64,000 nucleotides of DNA from Acanthosepion lycidas. Its lineage: Eukaryota; Mollusca; Cephalopoda; Sepiida; Sepiidae. The stretch covers positions 47,123,008 to 47,187,007 of the forward strand of contig OZ010600.1 of the NCBI GenBank assembly GCA_963932145.1, written 5' to 3'. Under the pieces are notes generated by a model. That model saw only the letters and a program-made list of their open reading frames with translations, was not told the DNA's origin and did not search any database. Below, piece after piece: positions 24,401 to 33,184 of the stretch (position 1 is its first letter; each line of letters begins with the position of its first letter). The translations under genes and the position numbers were made by a program.

Positions 24401-27400
24401 TTAAAAATTCTATTTACAAGACAATTGTTTATAATAAAATTCTATTCAATCGGTAGACTCATAACGATTGAAAACAATGTTTTTGTTTGAGTTTGAACTA
24501 ATTAAGACATGCGTGTCCGTCAACCTTAAACAATAATCTTTGTCAATTTTATTTTTTAGTCTTTGATGGTCGATACTTGATCTATCTCTTACTGTTACAT
24601 CCCTGGGCAACGCCAGGCTCTACTGCTAGTATAATATAAATTATAATAAATATAATACCTAATAAATATTTTATCCAATAAAAATGTGCATAACGTTGAT
24701 ATTTTTCATCCAGTTAGAGACTGAATAAATTATTCTCAATAAAATGAAGCCTTTACCTAAATCAGTTTGAGCAATAAAATTATTATGAAAAGCCAAAATC
24801 AATTCCCATAAACCAGAAATTGGTTGGTTTTCTTTGGTGATCACACTGCATGTCTCATTCTATCAATTACTCACATTTCTCATCTGCTACAGCTTTGAGT
24901 CTTATGGAAAGTTGAAAGGCTGACTAAAAGAGTGATGCTACAGCTGTGAAATCTTGCAAACATTAATTTCAACTCTTCTTATTAATAAGTGCATTATTTC
25001 TTTCCAGGTAAACCAACATCTGACTGTTCAAAGAATTTAAATGTAACTAGTAGCGACTTCACTTGAAAATGGACAAAATTTGATATTGTGGGGTTATTAA
25101 ATATGTGCAGAAAAAGAGTGTGGCCCACAAGGACATTCATGCTACATTAGGGGATGATGCTACAGCTTTAACAACAGTGAAAAAATGGGCAGTTGAAATT
25201 AAGTGTGGAAGGCAGACTCTTAAAGATGACCCAACTGCTACCACAGAGGAAAACATTGATCATGTTCACCACATGCTGATAAATGACAGCTGATTGATTA
25301 TAAATCAAATAGCCAATGCTATTAGCATATCCCACAAGAGAGTTGAGAATATTCTGCATAATGAACTTGGCATGATGAAGGTTTCTGCTTGGTGAGTGCC
25401 ACATTTTCTGACACCTGATCAAAAGGGCACCAGGCTGATCACATTGTTTGAGGCAGATCCAACTAGTCTCCTTGAACATTTCCTAACCCAAGATGTGTGT
25501 TGGATTCATTACTTTGAGCCAGAGACAATACATGCAATGGAAACACACCTCCTTACCTGCTACAAAGAAGGTCAAGGTCATTTTATCTGCAAGTAAGGTG
25601 ATATCCAATTTTTGGGGAATGCAAAAGGCATTGTGTTTATTGATTATCTCCAAAAGGACAACACCATCAATGAAAAGTACTATGCCAACTAACTGAGGCA
25701 GTTACAAATGGCTATCAAGACAAAATCCACAGGAAAACTGATGAAAGGAGTTTTGTTTCATCAAGACAATGCTTCAGCACACAAGTTCTTGATTTCAATG
25801 ACTGCTGTGCATGACTGTAGCTTTGAACTGGTTCATAACCTTCACTATTCTCCTGATTAAGGCACATCTGATTAATCATCTGTTCCCCAACATAAAAAAA
25901 AACACTTGTCTAGGAACCAGTATTATAGTGATGATGATTTCATATCTGCTGTTGATGACTTTTTTGACCAACAGGATGAAAGCTTCTTCACCATTAGGAT
26001 TCAAGCACTCCAACACTGATAGAAGCAGCATGTGGACCGCAAGGGGGGGGGGCTATGTTGAAAAATAAATCTCATTTAGTCACATTCCATGAGAGTGTCT
26101 TTTCAGCCAACACTCATATATGCATACACACACATAATACTAAGGAAAATTGACTCATACGCACTATACACTGACTGTATACATTATTTGTAGCTCATTG
26201 TGACTCAATTTTTCACACTTTATTAATTAAAATTAGTCTAAACCTAAGAATGTAAAAGCCAGACGTAAATCCCCATTTAATTAAGTTTGTCAAAAATAAA
26301 TTTGTTCTTTTAATTACATGAATTTTATCCTCTGATTTCTATTCAAAGTAAATATTTTAGATATGGATTGTTTCGAAAACATAAAAAATTCTATTAAATA
26401 ATTGAGTGAACTGAACACATATATTTATAATAGCTATGGCATTCTTTTAAGTGGAGAAGGCCTACCTTGCCTTGAAAGATCATCACTCAGAAACCTGGTC
26501 CTTCCCTTGTTGAACATTTATTATTGACACTGGTAGAAAAAGAGGTGAACTATCTCAGTTACCAAAGCAATAGCCTGTTGAAATGATCAAAAATTGTTTG
26601 TAAGCAAAAATAAATGTTTTTTTTTTTACCATTTCTTCAAGACTTGTCTGGGTGTGGGTAGTAAACAGCCATTTGCATCCTTTTTTCTTCACACCATTCT
26701 CCTCTTCCTGAAAAGATATTTTTGTCCAATCAGATTTACAAAGAAGATACTTTTGAGTTACTAATTTGGATAAGACATCAAAAATATTTAAATGTAACAA
26801 GACATATATTTACAAGAGATACCTTCCAGTTTGTCATTATAATTCATATAGAACATCATTTGTAAAACTGAAATCTCAGTTAAAATTGGAAAAGATAAAG
26901 TAATGAAAATCAGTTAAAATTGGAAAAGATAAAGTAATGAAAATCAGTTAAAATTGGAAAAGATAGAGTAATGAAAATCAGTTAAAATTGGAAAAGATAG
27001 AGTAATGGTTTCCAGTTAGAAATTTAGAGTTGTCCTTCTCTCTGACTAACCTCAAGCAAAAAAGAAAATAATCAAAAAATTAAAGCAATAAATTAAACTC
27101 AAAAGTATCATTTCTCTAGTTTTAATTAATTTCTTTTTTATACTTCTAATGTAATAAAAAAAATTGAAATTATTTATTCTACTAAGTTTAATAAAAATAT
27201 ATAGAATAAATTATATTAAATAAATTATATTCTTAAACTATTGATTCTATAAGGCTAAATATAATCTAAAACATAATTACCAATTTCTTCATTATTGCAC
27301 TGCTGATGTTCTGTATTTCTTGCATTTTCGTTTTTAATTTTCGCACATTTTTAAAGTCAGTTGTGAAATTATAGTTTCTGTTTTTGACCTATGACATCAC

Positions 27401-30113
27401 ACTCACGAGATACCATTGCATAAATAAACATTATTTCCATTATGTTTTAAGTAAAAAGTAAGCATTACTTTTATAAAATCAAGTTAATTTAATTAATCCT
27501 TAAATTTACTGACCTCAAAACACATCTCTAGGACAAATATTGGATGTTTAGATAAATTTGCATTTTTTGCCTATAATGACGGTGTGATGAGTGAATATAT
27601 TCCAATGTTTTAAAAATGCATAAAAAATTTATTTACATGCCAGAATAAATTTTTCTTTCTTTCTAGCCTATCTTTTTTCAAATGAAACCAAAATTTAAAC
27701 TTCAAAGATCACTTATCCAGAAGAATGGGTTTTCGGGATTTTTTTTTAAGAAGTCCATGGCGATATCTAGTGGATACCAATGTCAACATGGGGGACTGGG
27801 CAATTTTTGTTTTTAGCCCATATATGTGTATGGGCAATCTATGGAATGGTTCAAAAGTCTTGTCACCCCATACCAAAATTATAAGTACCTCCATGAGATC
27901 GCTAAAAAAGAGCATAGCATGACAAAAAAGACGCCAAACTTGACAAAAACAAAACTTTATTGTCTAAATGTTTATGTTATTACTAAGAGGAAAGATCAAA
28001 GTATTTTGGGGGTATTTTTTTACATTTTTTAATCATTCCTAGCATGTCCAAAATTTTCGTTAAAATCTTGTTTTTTTAGAGTCAGCAAAATTGATAGATA
28101 ATCAATCATGTCAACTATGAAAATCTCAGTTTGAAATTCTTTTAAAAATCAATTACAATTATTTCAAAACTTAAGAAAATCAGAAATTATAATGTTTATT
28201 TAAAATATTTTGAAACAAGCATTACTTAGTTTCTGCGCCAAAAAGATGTAGTTTGAAAATAAAACAAAGCAAGTCATAACATTTCGCGTCACTTGACAGG
28301 TGATGAATGACAATTTCAAGACATATTGACAGATTACGTGAGGATAATTTATTCTATGGTAGGAGAGAAGTGAAATTATTTAGATTCAAGTGAACAAATT
28401 ATTTACCTCGTTATTTTTAAGGAAAACTCTCAGCACTCTAATTTTTTTTGTACTTAGCTTTCACCTTTACGTTCATGATGCTTTATGGAAAATACATTAT
28501 AAAGAAATTAAAAATAAGACTGTTGAGAATGAGATTAAATTTCATAAAAAAGGTATCTAATAGGTACCTTTCTTATGAAATTTTATCAGAAGTGTACATA
28601 AAATACTATAATTTACGAAACTGAATGCAGCTTTTAACTAATTTTATATTTTTAACAACTTAAATGTAAAAATCTATTATAATTAAAGAAATAGCAAATA
28701 ATTGTATTAAAAATTCGTTTTTCATTGAAAAAAACTTTTGCTTTCAGAAAATATTGTCCATATTCATAAAAGCAAATAAAAGCATTTGAATTTAAATAAT
28801 ATCTTTGTTTTATTGAGTTTTGTATGTTACAATCCAGAGCTGATTTACAGGTGTGGGGGGGGGTCCAATTAAAAAAAAAATACATGATTTGCTTTCCTCA
28901 AAGCGTTAATCACTAAAAAGTAAAAACTGAATGCGACTGAATTTCTAGAGTTTTCGTAAAATTAGTTATGGGAGGAGGTTAATAAATATATAAAAAAATA
29001 TTTTTCCTATGACCTTAAAAAAAGAAAACATATCTAATTTCCATAATTTGTGAATAGTTTCTGAAAGTTTCATTAAAGTACCTATCAAATTATTATGTAG
29101 CGGTGACAAGATTTTTAGACCACCCTGTACATTCAACCAAACTTGTGTCACATTCTGCCGATGTAGAGGTTAGTGGGTTTGCTTTCGAAGTCGCACAACT
29201 TGCATTTCTAACCAACGATTTGCATAACTTTTCGTTTGTATCCTTTGGTTTCAATTAATTTCTTCATTGGACTACAGATTTCGACAAAATCCCAAATAGC
29301 AAGATAATTTCTACCATTTTTACCTCTTTGCACCAGAATAGAACAAAAGGAAAATTAACTCTAACGCACAAATTATGAACAATTTATTTTACACATTCTT
29401 CTCTTCTTGTATCATCTCATTGTTAATTCACACTTTCTTAATTAAAAAGGTGTTGTACTCCAAAGAATTAACTTAAAACCGAACTTCAATTTTATTTATT
29501 TTATTATTTTGACAAAGATTTTATTTCATATATTGATTCTTTTCAAAACAGTCTTCATCTCACGCGCAATAAAAAATTTGTAATTTTTTTAAGTCCCATC
29601 ATGATCGAAAACCTTGCTTACTTCATTTTTTGATAAATAATCTTTTTTTTTCTTTTTCCCCTATCAACTAGCCAACGTTAAAAAAAAAGTAGATTCTAGC
29701 TATTCACGTCACACACACCAACGATGTCTTATTTTTTATAATTCTTTCTGTCCGTATTTCCGAAGCAGGCACATTCCTATTACCACATTTTTTTTTCATT
29801 CTTTCCTTCAAATCCATTTAAAAAATCAATGAAGATTAAACTTTTGACAATACAAAGCAAAATAAAAACATGCAACAAGCAACATGGGTGAAACACGTGA
29901 TGTTTGTTTGGAAAATATAGGAAGGGCGAGAAAGAACATATTTACATCTTCAAAGATAATGATTCTTCCTGAACACGAACTAGTAGTGAATAGTCTATCA
30001 CGAGAATTAATATACTGGCATAAATCACGAATCGGCAAATCAATAACTCCTTTACGACTGCAATCAACTTTTGACAAACAATTCTCTTTCTGATTTGCAA
30101 ACGACTTAGCCAT
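7650..30113 (-). CDS. TYW3: TYW3, tRNA wybutosine-synthesizing protein 3 (complete, 7 exons)
   Basis: Seven exons join in frame to a 244-residue protein: 30113-29946, 26707-26630, 22055-21957, 18503-18432, 17822-17754, 10572-10508, 7833-7650. TYW3 is the SAM-dependent methyltransferase that N-methylates the 4-demethylwyosine intermediate during wybutosine formation at position 37 of tRNA-Phe, in the cytosol. Family hallmarks are visible in order: [12 protein letters not shown] (residues 14-25), [10 protein letters not shown] (42-51), [12 protein letters not shown] (about 96-107), [15 protein letters not shown] (about 122-136) and [10 protein letters not shown] (about 142-151). A Lys/Arg-rich tail ([13 protein letters not shown]) follows. 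Human TYW3 is about 259 residues, so the length fits. The ATG has a good context (A at -3, G at +4). Introns 1-5 are phase 0 and intron 6 is phase 2. The large introns are filled with transposons. The neighbours do not belong to the pathway. Confidence 0.96.
7834..9118. other. TYW3 intron 6, left part: no feature recognised
   Basis: AT-rich intronic DNA between exon 7 and the minisatellite. Only short open frames without recognisable domains occur (7824-8015 and 8709-8909). Confidence 0.4.
9253..9720. repeat. 60-bp minisatellite with a 43-bp variant unit
   Basis: Five 60-base units run to about 9540, the last four matching exactly. Three 43-base units and a final diverged unit follow. The core of every unit is CATCACATATTCCATATGCC followed by AGACTG. 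The 43-base form lacks 17 bases lying between two CTG triplets, as expected from slippage. Because 60 is a multiple of 3, the array is open in several frames on both strands, which makes repetitive chance proteins; I do not call a gene. It lies in TYW3 intron 6. Confidence 0.95.
9832..10208 (-). mobile_element. Internally deleted Tc1/mariner-superfamily element with TIRs
   Basis: The ends are inverted repeats sharing CTAAAGTCTGGACA, next to GGTGTTT at the left and GGGTGTCC (read inwards) at the right, with TA at both borders. On the minus strand the interior reads [16 protein letters not shown], an N-terminal-like piece. This runs directly into a C-terminal piece ([17 protein letters not shown] then [15 protein letters not shown]) that resembles the end of IS630/Tc1-type transposases. 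The middle, with the catalytic residues, is gone. It lies in TYW3 intron 6. Confidence 0.65.
10508..10572 (-). CDS. TYW3: TYW3 exon 6
   Basis: Encodes [19 protein letters not shown] and then ID plus two bases. It is the C-terminal amphipathic helix region that in other TYW3 proteins reads (Y)I..L...AN.KM.EN..RI. Acceptor TTCCAG, donor GTAAGC; it ends in phase 2. Confidence 0.94.
10719..11089. mobile_element. Inverted-repeat element with about 93-base arms around a tRNA-like segment
   Basis: The left arm 10719-10811 and the right arm 10996-11089 are reverse complements with only a handful of mismatches. Both outer ends read TTCACTTTAAA inwards and both inner ends read TTCACCTACCA. Between them are about 184 bases that contain a tRNA-like stretch (10870-10952). 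A (TA)n array abuts the left end. The arms carry no coding sequence. This could be a foldback-type MITE that captured a tRNA-like SINE, or two inverted copies of one short repeat. It lies in TYW3 intron 5, close to exon 6. Confidence 0.75.
10870..10952 (+). pseudogene. tRNA-like segment (Leu/Ser-type), probably a SINE head
   Basis: GTGGCCAAGCGGTAAGGC resembles a tRNA A box and D arm, and GTTTGGTTCCTACTG resembles a degraded B box. Between them is a variable-arm-like stem (TCCTCCCTGAGGGA), as in tRNA-Leu or tRNA-Ser. The acceptor stem does not pair well, so this is not a functional tRNA gene. Confidence 0.5.
11640..11900. other. CT-rich, higher-GC block in TYW3 intron 5
   Basis: This stretch, rich in CTCC, TCTCTC and CCCGG-like words, stands out from the AT-rich surroundings. 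An open frame at 11692-11994 runs from it into the following (TA)n array and shows no domain. It is probably an old repeat whose family I do not recognise. Confidence 0.3.
11920..12468. repeat. Cluster of four (TA)n microsatellites
   Basis: Pure or nearly pure (TA)n arrays lie at 11920-11970, 12138-12188, 12271-12298 and 12420-12468, within 550 bases. Such arrays are likely length-polymorphic and prone to assembly error. A fifth array (10691-10719) lies 1.2 kb to the left. Confidence 0.9.
12469..14431. other. TYW3 intron 5 between the (TA)n cluster and the LTR element
   Basis: AT-rich intronic DNA with no recognised gene. A CACCTGAAGAAGGCCACAGG word near 13958 is typical of repeat ends seen elsewhere in the window. 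A CCCATAGCTGGG stretch near 14153 recalls the tail of the 5S-derived SINE. Neither is long enough to call. Confidence 0.35.
14432..14582 (+). repeat. 5' LTR of the Ty3/Gypsy-like fossil
   Basis: Begins TGAGTTACCAAGCTCTA and ends TTTCCAACACA. It shares AAAGGGCTGGAATGAGAAGG and GACAGCAGGAGAGAAAGAGA with the 3' copy. Confidence 0.8.
17051..17192 (+). repeat. 3' LTR of the Ty3/Gypsy-like fossil
   Basis: Begins TGAGCTACCAAGCTCTA and ends TTCCAACACA. It is about nine bases shorter than the 5' copy and has scattered substitutions relative to it. Confidence 0.8.
17754..17822 (-). CDS. TYW3: TYW3 exon 5
   Basis: Encodes 23 residues, [16 protein letters not shown] then QILISEQ, matching the conserved R-S-T-x-G-L-E-V-P-L block. 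Acceptor TCTCTAG, donor GTAAAT; phase 0. Confidence 0.95.
18096..18415. mobile_element. Possible MITE with TAATACAG...CTGTATTA ends
   Basis: The two ends are inverted (TAATACAG and CTGTATTA). The flanking interiors share words such as TTGTTC and a TTCGTAAACTGA / TTAAGAACTGAGG theme, which suggests a degraded inverted-repeat element of about 320 bases. Similarity beyond the first eight bases is weak. It ends about 17 bases from the TYW3 exon 4 donor. Confidence 0.3.
18432..18503 (-). CDS. TYW3: TYW3 exon 4
   Basis: Encodes 24 residues with the family core [16 protein letters not shown]. Acceptor TTTTTCAG, donor GTATGT; phase 0. A possible MITE ends only about 17 bases beyond its donor side. 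Confidence 0.95.
18504..20209. other. TYW3 intron 3, right of exon 4: nothing recognised
   Basis: AT-rich DNA without exon-like frames. Short open frames at 19341-19574 and 19854-20045 have no recognisable domain. Confidence 0.4.
20210..20530 (-). mobile_element. LINE 3' fragment, copy 2 of 3
   Basis: Shares the order AGAAGATAGCAATTGATGTT, GCATTTAAGTTTTTGA, GTGTTCTACAAATGAGAAG and TAGCACACTTAAATTCATG with the copies at 1420-1790 and 59170-59500. It lies in TYW3 intron 3 in the sense orientation relative to TYW3. Its reading frame is broken. Confidence 0.55.
21470..21640. repeat. Imperfect CCAGCCAGC repeats and two short perfect hairpins
   Basis: From 21480 to 21565 the words CAGCTCCAGCCAGC and close variants recur. 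They are followed by two hairpin-forming copies, CTGTCCTTTTCAGGACAA (21582) and CTGTCCTTCTCAGGACAA (21621). The repeat gives a chance open frame on the minus strand (21443-21643). It is probably the end of a dispersed repeat. Confidence 0.5.
21957..22055 (-). CDS. TYW3: TYW3 exon 3
   Basis: Encodes 33 residues, including [18 protein letters not shown], which is highly conserved in the family. Acceptor TTTCTAG, donor GTAAGC; phase 0 at both ends. Confidence 0.95.
22056..24046. other. TYW3 intron 2, left part: no gene seen
   Basis: A 120-codon open frame at 22873-23235 shows no recognisable domain. Its second half is hydrophobic, a common chance result in T-rich DNA. A stretch near 23465-23600 (CACCCAAGGCTAGA) resembles 5217-5300, which hints at an unnamed dispersed repeat. 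Confidence 0.35.
24047..24629 (+). mobile_element. Non-autonomous Helitron-like element with a duplicated 5' end
   Basis: The 3' end has a short hairpin, CCTGGGCAACGCCAGG, ten bases before a terminal CTAG followed by T. This is the layout expected of a Helitron 3' terminus. The 5' end starts TCATACTTAT after an A, consistent with insertion between A and T. A block running AAACCCAGGTTGT, GGATCGGATTTCCTACATTT, TTCAACAAAACTTCAC occurs twice (about 24059-24146 and 24250-24337). The element therefore has two 5'-like heads and one 3' end. No Rep/helicase coding is present. It lies in TYW3 intron 2. Confidence 0.65.
25069..26068 (+). pseudogene. Decayed mariner transposase (DD34D type, Hsmar/irritans-like)
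   Basis: From an ATG at 25069 to a TAA at 26068, pieces in shifting frames follow the full order of a mariner transposase. First is the DNA-binding head with [15 protein letters not shown] and [15 protein letters not shown], then [16 protein letters not shown] and [10 protein letters not shown]. The linker to the catalytic core is [17 protein letters not shown], then [17 protein letters not shown], the HYSPD...SD region and the ending GGYVEK. The aspartates of TQD, HQD and SPD/SD are still visible, but stop codons and frameshifts interrupt the gene, so it cannot encode an active enzyme. The TIRs were not located. It lies in TYW3 intron 2, antisense. Confidence 0.85.
26630..26707 (-). CDS. TYW3: TYW3 exon 2
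   Basis: Encodes 26 residues ([20 protein letters not shown] then TSLEEM) between the acceptor TTTTCAG and a GTAAAA donor. The CKWLFTTH piece corresponds to the C-x-W-L-x-x-T-H segment of other TYW3 proteins. Phase 0 at both ends. Confidence 0.92.
26877..27012. repeat. 34-bp tandem repeat, four copies
   Basis: The unit starts CAGTTAAAATTGGAAAAGAT and continues ARAGTAATGAAAAT. The first two copies carry AAAG and the last two GAG at the variable position. The last copy is diverged at its end. It lies in TYW3 intron 1, about 170 bases from exon 2. Confidence 0.9.
27846..29131. mobile_element. TIR element of about 1.3 kb, non-coding
   Basis: The left end reads TGGTTCAAAAGTCTTGTCAC. The right end, read inwards, gives ACAGGGTGGTCTAAAAATCT followed by TGTCACC. 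Similarity continues more weakly for about 80 bases (AATTATAAGTACCTCCATGA against AATTTGATAGGTACTTTAAT). The interior is very AT-rich and has no transposase frame. This is consistent with a non-autonomous DNA transposon. It fills much of TYW3 intron 1, starting about 1.1 kb beyond exon 2. Confidence 0.45.
29946..30113 (-). CDS. TYW3: TYW3 exon 1
   Basis: Encodes residues 1-56, from [20 protein letters not shown] to GRIIIFED, followed by the donor GTAAAT. It carries the two N-terminal TYW3 signatures, SRKGVID and TTSSCSGR. An open frame on the opposite strand (29884-30093) is a shadow of this exon. Confidence 0.95.
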
Positions 30114-30833
30114 ATTTGTTTACGATGAAGAACGACAAGAACTAAGGGAGATCACTCTATCTGACTCGGAGAAATGGTTTAGATTTTTCAAAACAAATAG
30201 CATTTATAAATTATTAGTTTATATTATTATTCTTTGCGTTGGTCGGGGATACTTGTTACTCTACTTTCATATATGAGAATTATGTAACATTGTACTTTGA
30301 ACCCTACAATTTTATCAAATTTCATACTCGACTCAAGTAGTCTGTAAAGAAAAAGCATACGTTCATTTATTTAAAAAAAAAACATGCATTTCAAAATGTT
30401 ATCTCCCCATTGAATGTAATTGTAAAATAAATGGATGAATCTGGGACTTTTCCAATTACTGTGATTACTCCTAATTCCAAAAGAATGTCTTTTATCTCAT
30501 TTTGAATAGTCAGATTATTTGTTGTTGTTTTTAGTAATGATAATTTTATATTTATTAGATAAAAAAAAGTTCAAAAGACTTATCTAATAGACTTCAATTT
30601 TTGCAAATATACTGCTGATCAGCATCAGATAAATATACAGAATTTATTAACAGACATCATATTTTTAATATATTACATTGAACCTTGCTTTTATTAATTG
30701 ACAATCGTTGGTCTAGTTTTTAGTGTTGATGACTTTGCTTATAAAAATCTGCTTTCATTTAAGCATATTAGAATCTAATTATTTACTGGACTACATGCTT
30801 TGTTAGATGTTGATATTATGCTATTATTGCTAC

Positions 30834-30884
<51 letters not shown>

Positions 30885-31102
30885 TTGTATATTCCTTTTC
30901 TCATGCATATAAAAAGTGCTTTATTTTAAATATTTTAAGAGTCTTTCAATGTACATAAAAAATATAATTTTTTGGTTATTTACCCATTAAGAGACTTTCA
31001 TATTGTGTAATTGTTCAAGGGAAACAAATGCCCATTTTAAGAATTGCAGTATGTGAAAGATTGTTAATGATGAGTAAATAGTCCCAAAATGTTATTTTTA
31101 TG

Positions 31103-31157
<55 letters not shown>

Positions 31158-31763
31158 CAGGGTAAGTCAAAAATTTATCTGCACTTTCTCCATAACATAA
31201 CTTTAGACAAGAATGTGTGTGTGTTTTGCTGCTAACTACTATTGCCCTACTGCCTGAAACTATTGTGAGTCCCTGTATTTGTGGGGAACATATTTCTTTC
31301 ATATGTTAGGTTACAAATTGATTTGCATATTTACATAGTAAAAAGATCAGTGTAACAGTTCTGATTACTTCATTTTCCAATATTCACCAGAAGGGTGAGG
31401 GGATTTTTTTACCCCAATAGACAAAGCAAAATGATGAATAATATTAAAAATAACAAAATTGTATTACTGAATGTTGGATAAGATCTGATCTAGCATGGAC
31501 CATCTGGTTTATTTCAGGTCTCATTTTTCTACTGTTGGGGGTTTACTCATTGTTCCACCTGATTTTAATAGATCTGGTTGAGTCCTAAGATCAAACCCAG
31601 TCAGTTCCTGGTATTATTTCAATTTATTGTAATTAAATGCTTTTCATTTTTTCAACAGACCATTATGAAAACCAAACCACAGGTTATTTCTGGTATGCTA
31701 GTAAATCTAAATTATCTAATTCAATGGGTTATGGCCATCTCAAATTGAAACATCAGTTCTCAT
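30114..31763. other. TYW3 upstream region
   Basis: The TYW3 promoter and 5' UTR should lie at the left end of this stretch. I see no clear TATA box or CpG-rich block there. It also holds (TA)n arrays at 30833-30882 and 31107-31145. Just after the second array (31156) an ACCAGGGTAAGTCAAAAATT stretch looks like one TIR of a DNA transposon, but I found no partner. Confidence 0.4.
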
Positions 31764-32080
31764 TTGATCACTGAATTTCAGCAACATCAAGCCTAGTCAG
31801 TACTTAGATGTGTAACTGCTTGAGAATATCAGGTGCTGTAAGCTTGGATGTGTGGGTGGTGTAATGATAATGGCTTGGAACTGGAAATTGGAGAGCTGAG
31901 TTCCAATTCTAGTTGGGTTTGTTATATTCACTTACATGTAGATACTTTTAGGGAAGGTATGAATCAACCTCTTCTTCCCCCCAGCTATGGGTTAATTAGT
32001 AGAAATTATTATCTTCAAAAAATTCTTACAATCAAAAAATATACACTGGCTTTAAATCCTGCAAAGGGTTGATAAGCCTT
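31764..32080 (+). mobile_element. 5S rRNA-derived SINE, copy 1
   Basis: The head (31764-31843) follows the 3' two thirds of 5S rRNA: GATCACTGAATTTCAGCAAC, then TAGTCAGTACTTAGATG, then GAGAATATCAGGTGCTGTAA. The body runs TGTAATGATAATGGCTTGGA, CCAGCTATGGGTTAATTAG and CTTACAATCAAAAAA, and ends GCAAAGGGTTGATAAGCCTT. The two other copies in this window are in reverse orientation. This is the SINE3-type architecture, with an internal Pol III promoter supplied by the 5S part. Confidence 0.75.
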
Positions 32081-32299
32081 AAAAAACAAATCAATCAAAT
32101 TCAGCTTTTCTCATCAACTTCTCAAGTTAATTCTCATTCAAAACAGAACCAGGTGCAGTAAAATCTACATCTCTATTATAAACAAAAATATTACAGTCCC
32201 TGTAAGCAAAACAAAATAAACTTCTGTAACCAAAATGAGTGCTCAATCATTTTATTGTTGCTTTTTAGTAGTACTCTCTGCTTATGTTTAAAAATAAGT

Positions 32300-32480
32300 T
32301 ATTTACACTATTTACATCATTTGGACTGTTGTCCTCCTCTTTATTGTCATATTCACGATGTTTCAGCTGTTGTACACTTTAGCCTTCTTCAGGTGATATA
32401 CATTAGAATTTCCATGTGCCATACCTTTTTTGAGATATCTCAGTTTCAGTAAATTCCCCTTGCTAAACTCAACCCTCCAA
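32300..32480 (-). mobile_element. Penelope-like element 3' fragment
   Basis: Read on the minus strand it gives CCTGAAGAAGGCTAAAGTGT, ACAACAGCTGAAACAT and then GAGGAGGACAACAGTCCAAA. This is the same order as the end of the longer element at 52990-54150. Confidence 0.45.
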
Positions 32481-33137
32481 GTTTTTGTTTCCTCTACAGT
32501 CATGATACATTTGTCGCTGACATATTTTACTACAATCGTTAATGATGGCCTATGTTCTGGTTTATCATGACATGAAAAAATAACTCACCCACTTCCTCCC
32601 TCTGAGCTTACTTTTCTATTTAGCATAGATCTGACATTTAATTGGTTAATCAAGACATACCCACAAGTCTGTTTTTAATTCTGACTTTAATTCCCCCCAC
32701 TGTAACTTTCGGAAAAGATGTAACACTTAGTTTTAAATTTTCTTAGAAATCATTTAATCACCTGTTATTTACCAACACCTGAAGAAGTACAATCAAAGTA
32801 CTGAAACATGAAAGCTTTTGAGTAGCAATTTCAACGTTTTTATTATAATAATAATATATATATATGTGTGTGTGTATGCATGCATGTTGGGGATAAAGTG
32901 GAAAAGCTGTTTAGACGATGTTTCACCTTTTTTATAGTAGCATGAAACTTAAGTAGCAATCTGAACTTTGTCTTCCCGAGTTGTGACACTATTTACTCTG
33001 GCTTGGTAATTTAGATATAGAGCACTGTTGTCTTTTGGTCTTTGTTTATGTTTTCTTCTTAGTTGCCTTTTTCTTCTATTGATTGTTGTTTTTTCTTTGG
33101 TTGCCTAGTAGTGTTACCATTAATTTGAGTTTTTTTT

Positions 33138-33184
<47 letters not shown>

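Noticed and set aside
31156-31186. TIR of a DNA transposon
   Set aside because: It looks like a TIR (CCAGGGTAAGTCAAAAATTT), but no partner end was found nearby.
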